The notes under the pieces were generated by a model. That model saw only the letters and a list, made by a program, of their open reading frames with translations, was not told the DNA's origin and did not search any database. Below, piece after piece: positions 33,234 through 34,338 of a stretch of 34,338 nucleotides of DNA. Position 1 is the first letter of the stretch, and every line of letters starts with the position of its first letter. Source of the DNA: an uncultured Muribaculaceae bacterium (GTDB lineage: Bacteria; Bacteroidota; Bacteroidia; Bacteroidales; Muribaculaceae); NCBI GenBank assembly GCA_910585755.1, contig CAJUFH010000029.1:1-34338 (forward strand). Reading direction: 5' to 3'. The position numbers and the translations under genes were made by a program.

Positions 33234-33248
33234 CAAAATTTTTGAAAA
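33230..33248. repeat. AT-rich near-perfect palindrome TTTTCAAAATTTTTGAAAA
   Basis: Two 9-base arms around one central base, 16 bases upstream of the -33 element of the DJ-1 gene promoter. It could be an operator or the second half of the suf terminator region. Confidence 0.55.
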
Positions 33249-33263
33249 TTTTCGGGGAAAAGG

Positions 33264-33294
33264 TTGCATTTCGCGAACTTTTCCTTTATTTTTG
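33264..33294 (+). promoter_or_regulatory. Promoter of the DJ-1/PfpI gene
   Basis: -33 TTG at 33264-33266, a 20-base spacer and -7 TATTTTTG at 33287-33294 (exact TAnnTTTG). The predicted leader is about 95 bases long. Confidence 0.75.
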
Positions 33295-33397
33295 CGTTTA
33301 ACAATCAAATTCGATGCGGAATAGTCCGCTATTTCATCACCTTACATCAATTTGCTCAACCCTAACATCTATTAACCCTATTTCCCCCATCTAAGCA

Positions 33398-33970
33398 ATG
33401 AATACTTCCTACCTTTTCCTGGCAACCGGCTTCGAGGAAATCGAGGCGCTAACCGTGGTCGATGTGATGCGCCGCGCCGGCATGGATGTGAAAACGATTT
33501 CGATAACCGGGAATCTGACCGTAAGGGGAGCCCACGGGATTCCCGTGGAGGCGGACGCTCTTTATGAGAAAACCGACTTCATTACTCCGGAATGGCTGAT
33601 TCTCCCGGGGGGCATGCCCGGCGCCACGAATCTTTCGGAGTACGCCCCGCTCAACTCCATGCTGAAGGTTCAGGCCCAGGCTGGAAAAATCGCCGCCATA
33701 TGCGCCGCTCCCGCGGTGGTGCTCGGCCCGCTCGGTATTCTTGAAGGGAAGGAAGCTACCTGCTATCCCGGCTTCGAGAAGGGGATGACCGGCGCTATCC
33801 AGCGCGACGCGCCAGTAATAGCCCTCGACCGGCTGATTACCGCCAACGGCCCCTCGGCCGCCCAGCGCTTCGCGCTCGCTATCGTAGCCAACTCAATGGG
33901 CGAGAGTGTCGCCCAGGAGGTCGGGAGCGCCATGCTTTTCTACCCCAAACGCGTCAACTTCTACTTCTGA
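33398..33970 (+). CDS. DJ-1/PfpI family protein (YajL-like)
   Basis: 190 residues covering the whole flavodoxin-like DJ-1 fold. Conserved GFEEIEA (11-17) supplies the glutamate next to the active cysteine; LILPGGMPGA (67-76) and the nucleophile elbow ICAAPAVVLG with C102 follow; then SAAQRFALAIV near 155-165. Members act as protein or nucleotide deglycase/glyoxalase III or as oxidative-stress chaperones; which applies here cannot be decided from sequence. It has its own promoter and lies after the suf operon, so it is a separate unit, though an oxidative-stress link with suf is plausible. Confidence 0.92.
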   Translation: MNTSYLFLATGFEEIEALTVVDVMRRAGMDVKTISITGNLTVRGAHGIPVEADALYEKTDFITPEWLILPGGMPGATNLSEYAPLNSMLKVQAQAGKIAAICAAPAVVLGPLGILEGKEATCYPGFEKGMTGAIQRDAPVIALDRLITANGPSAAQRFALAIVANSMGESVAQEVGSAMLFYPKRVNFYF

Positions 33971-33989
33971 GAGAGCCGAAAGCTCTCTC
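33969..33989 (+). terminator. Hairpin at the end of the DJ-1 gene
   Basis: GAGAGAGC (33969-33976) pairs perfectly with GCTCTCTC (33982-33989) around the 5-base loop CGAAA; it starts within the stop codon. No T-run follows, so the stronger structure at 34020 may do the terminating. Confidence 0.5.
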
Positions 33990-34019
33990 CAGAGTGATTC
34001 CAGATAAAACAACGGCCTG

Positions 34020-34077
34020 AAAAGAACTGCGCCCCAAAAGTTTTGTGTCTAACTTTTGAGACGCAGTTCTTTTTTGG
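34020..34077. terminator. Large compound hairpin, strong intrinsic terminator
   Basis: The outer 12-bp stem (34020-34031 with 34062-34073) encloses an inner 8-bp stem CAAAAGTT/AACTTTTG (34035-34042 with 34051-34058). A run of T closes it on the plus strand, and four A precede it. It fits a terminator for the DJ-1 gene; the length and inner symmetry also recall joined inverted ends of a small mobile element. Confidence 0.7.
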
Positions 34078-34087
34078 TTGTTTTGGT

Positions 34088-34121
34088 GTCGGACGAGTCG
34101 GACAGGTCGGACTTGTCCGAC
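34088..34121. repeat. Tandem 9-mers GTCGGACNN (three copies) plus one inverted copy
   Basis: GTCGGACGA, GTCGGACAG and GTCGGACTT are followed by the reverse-complement heptamer GTCCGAC (34115-34121), so the last two can form a hairpin. Same family as the repeat at 18070-18087. Confidence 0.7.
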
Positions 34122-34338
34122 GGTGGGCGGTGTTGCGGTCTACGTCGTCAAAGTTGATATTTCTGAATGACGTATCTAAATGTGTTATGACCTCATCCGT
34201 GTTTTTACCACGGGTGCGCACCCTCCGGGCGCTCCCGTCTGGGTCTGCGACTTCCACCGCGCCTCGCCCATCCGGGGCTCGACACGGTGTTACTCATGGA
34301 CACGCGCCCGCCGGGCGCTCATTTAATGTGGTGGGGAT
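34122..34338. other. Non-coding right end of the window with GC-rich short repeats
   Basis: No credible gene. CCGGGCGCTC occurs twice (around 34225-34235 and 34311-34320), the second inside a hairpin GCGCCCG-CC-GGGCGC (34304-34318). The stretch may belong to a dispersed non-coding repeat that continues past the window. Confidence 0.35.

Noticed and set aside
33961..34257. 98-codon minus-strand frame at the right end
   Set aside because: It spans the compound terminator, the GTCGGAC repeats and the end of the DJ-1 gene, has no domain, and is better explained as non-coding.

Overview
The window reads as a chromosomal stretch of a GC-rich member of the Bacteroidales. The grounds are: several promoters with the Bacteroidetes -7 element (TAnnTTTG); a PorX response regulator; proteins with type IX secretion (T9SS) C-terminal sorting domains; lipoproteins with an acidic run after the lipidated cysteine; and gene orders typical of the group (cvpA-sufBCDS; dut-TPR-DUF4292-EnvC-like). 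The GC-rich codon use and small-protein repertoire would fit Muribaculaceae, but that family-level call is an inference. No rRNA, tRNA, CRISPR array, prophage or intact insertion sequence was found.

Layout. 1-3411 (minus): porX, tsaE and birA, then a GT2 glycosyltransferase cut by the window edge. 3557-13328 (plus): a DUF3298-like lipoprotein; a secreted C10 (streptopain-type) cysteine protease translationally coupled to a small lipoprotein of unknown function; a tiny T9SS-tailed protein; a large multi-domain PL1 pectate lyase; and pnp. A bidirectional terminator at 13392-13420 separates pnp from the converging minus-strand genes. 13535-17779 (minus): an accessory surface cluster of one PD40 beta-propeller protein, two paralogous outer-membrane beta-barrels and three paralogous small lipoproteins with poly-Asp tags. 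18088-27632 (minus): metG, L-asparaginase, dut, a TPR protein, a DUF4292 lipoprotein, an EnvC-like degenerate M23 protein and a polysaccharide flippase. 27829-33970 (plus): cvpA, then sufB-sufC-sufD-sufS for iron-sulfur cluster assembly, then a DJ-1/PfpI protein with its own promoter. The last ~370 bp hold strong hairpins and short repeats, with no convincing gene.

How it fits together. Most of the window is housekeeping: translation (metG, tsaE), RNA turnover (pnp), cofactors (birA, suf), nucleotide hygiene (dut) and envelope growth (EnvC-like, DUF4292, flippase). The accessory content faces outward: secreted protease and pectinase, T9SS-tailed proteins, and the barrel/lipoprotein cluster. 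PorX is a known T9SS regulator and lies within a few kilobases of probable T9SS cargo.

The part most likely to be undescribed is 13535-17779. It combines a lineage-specific-looking lipoprotein triplet, paired barrels, a propeller, recent duplication marks and a G8 tract lying where the promoter -33 element should be. Its function cannot be read from the sequence.
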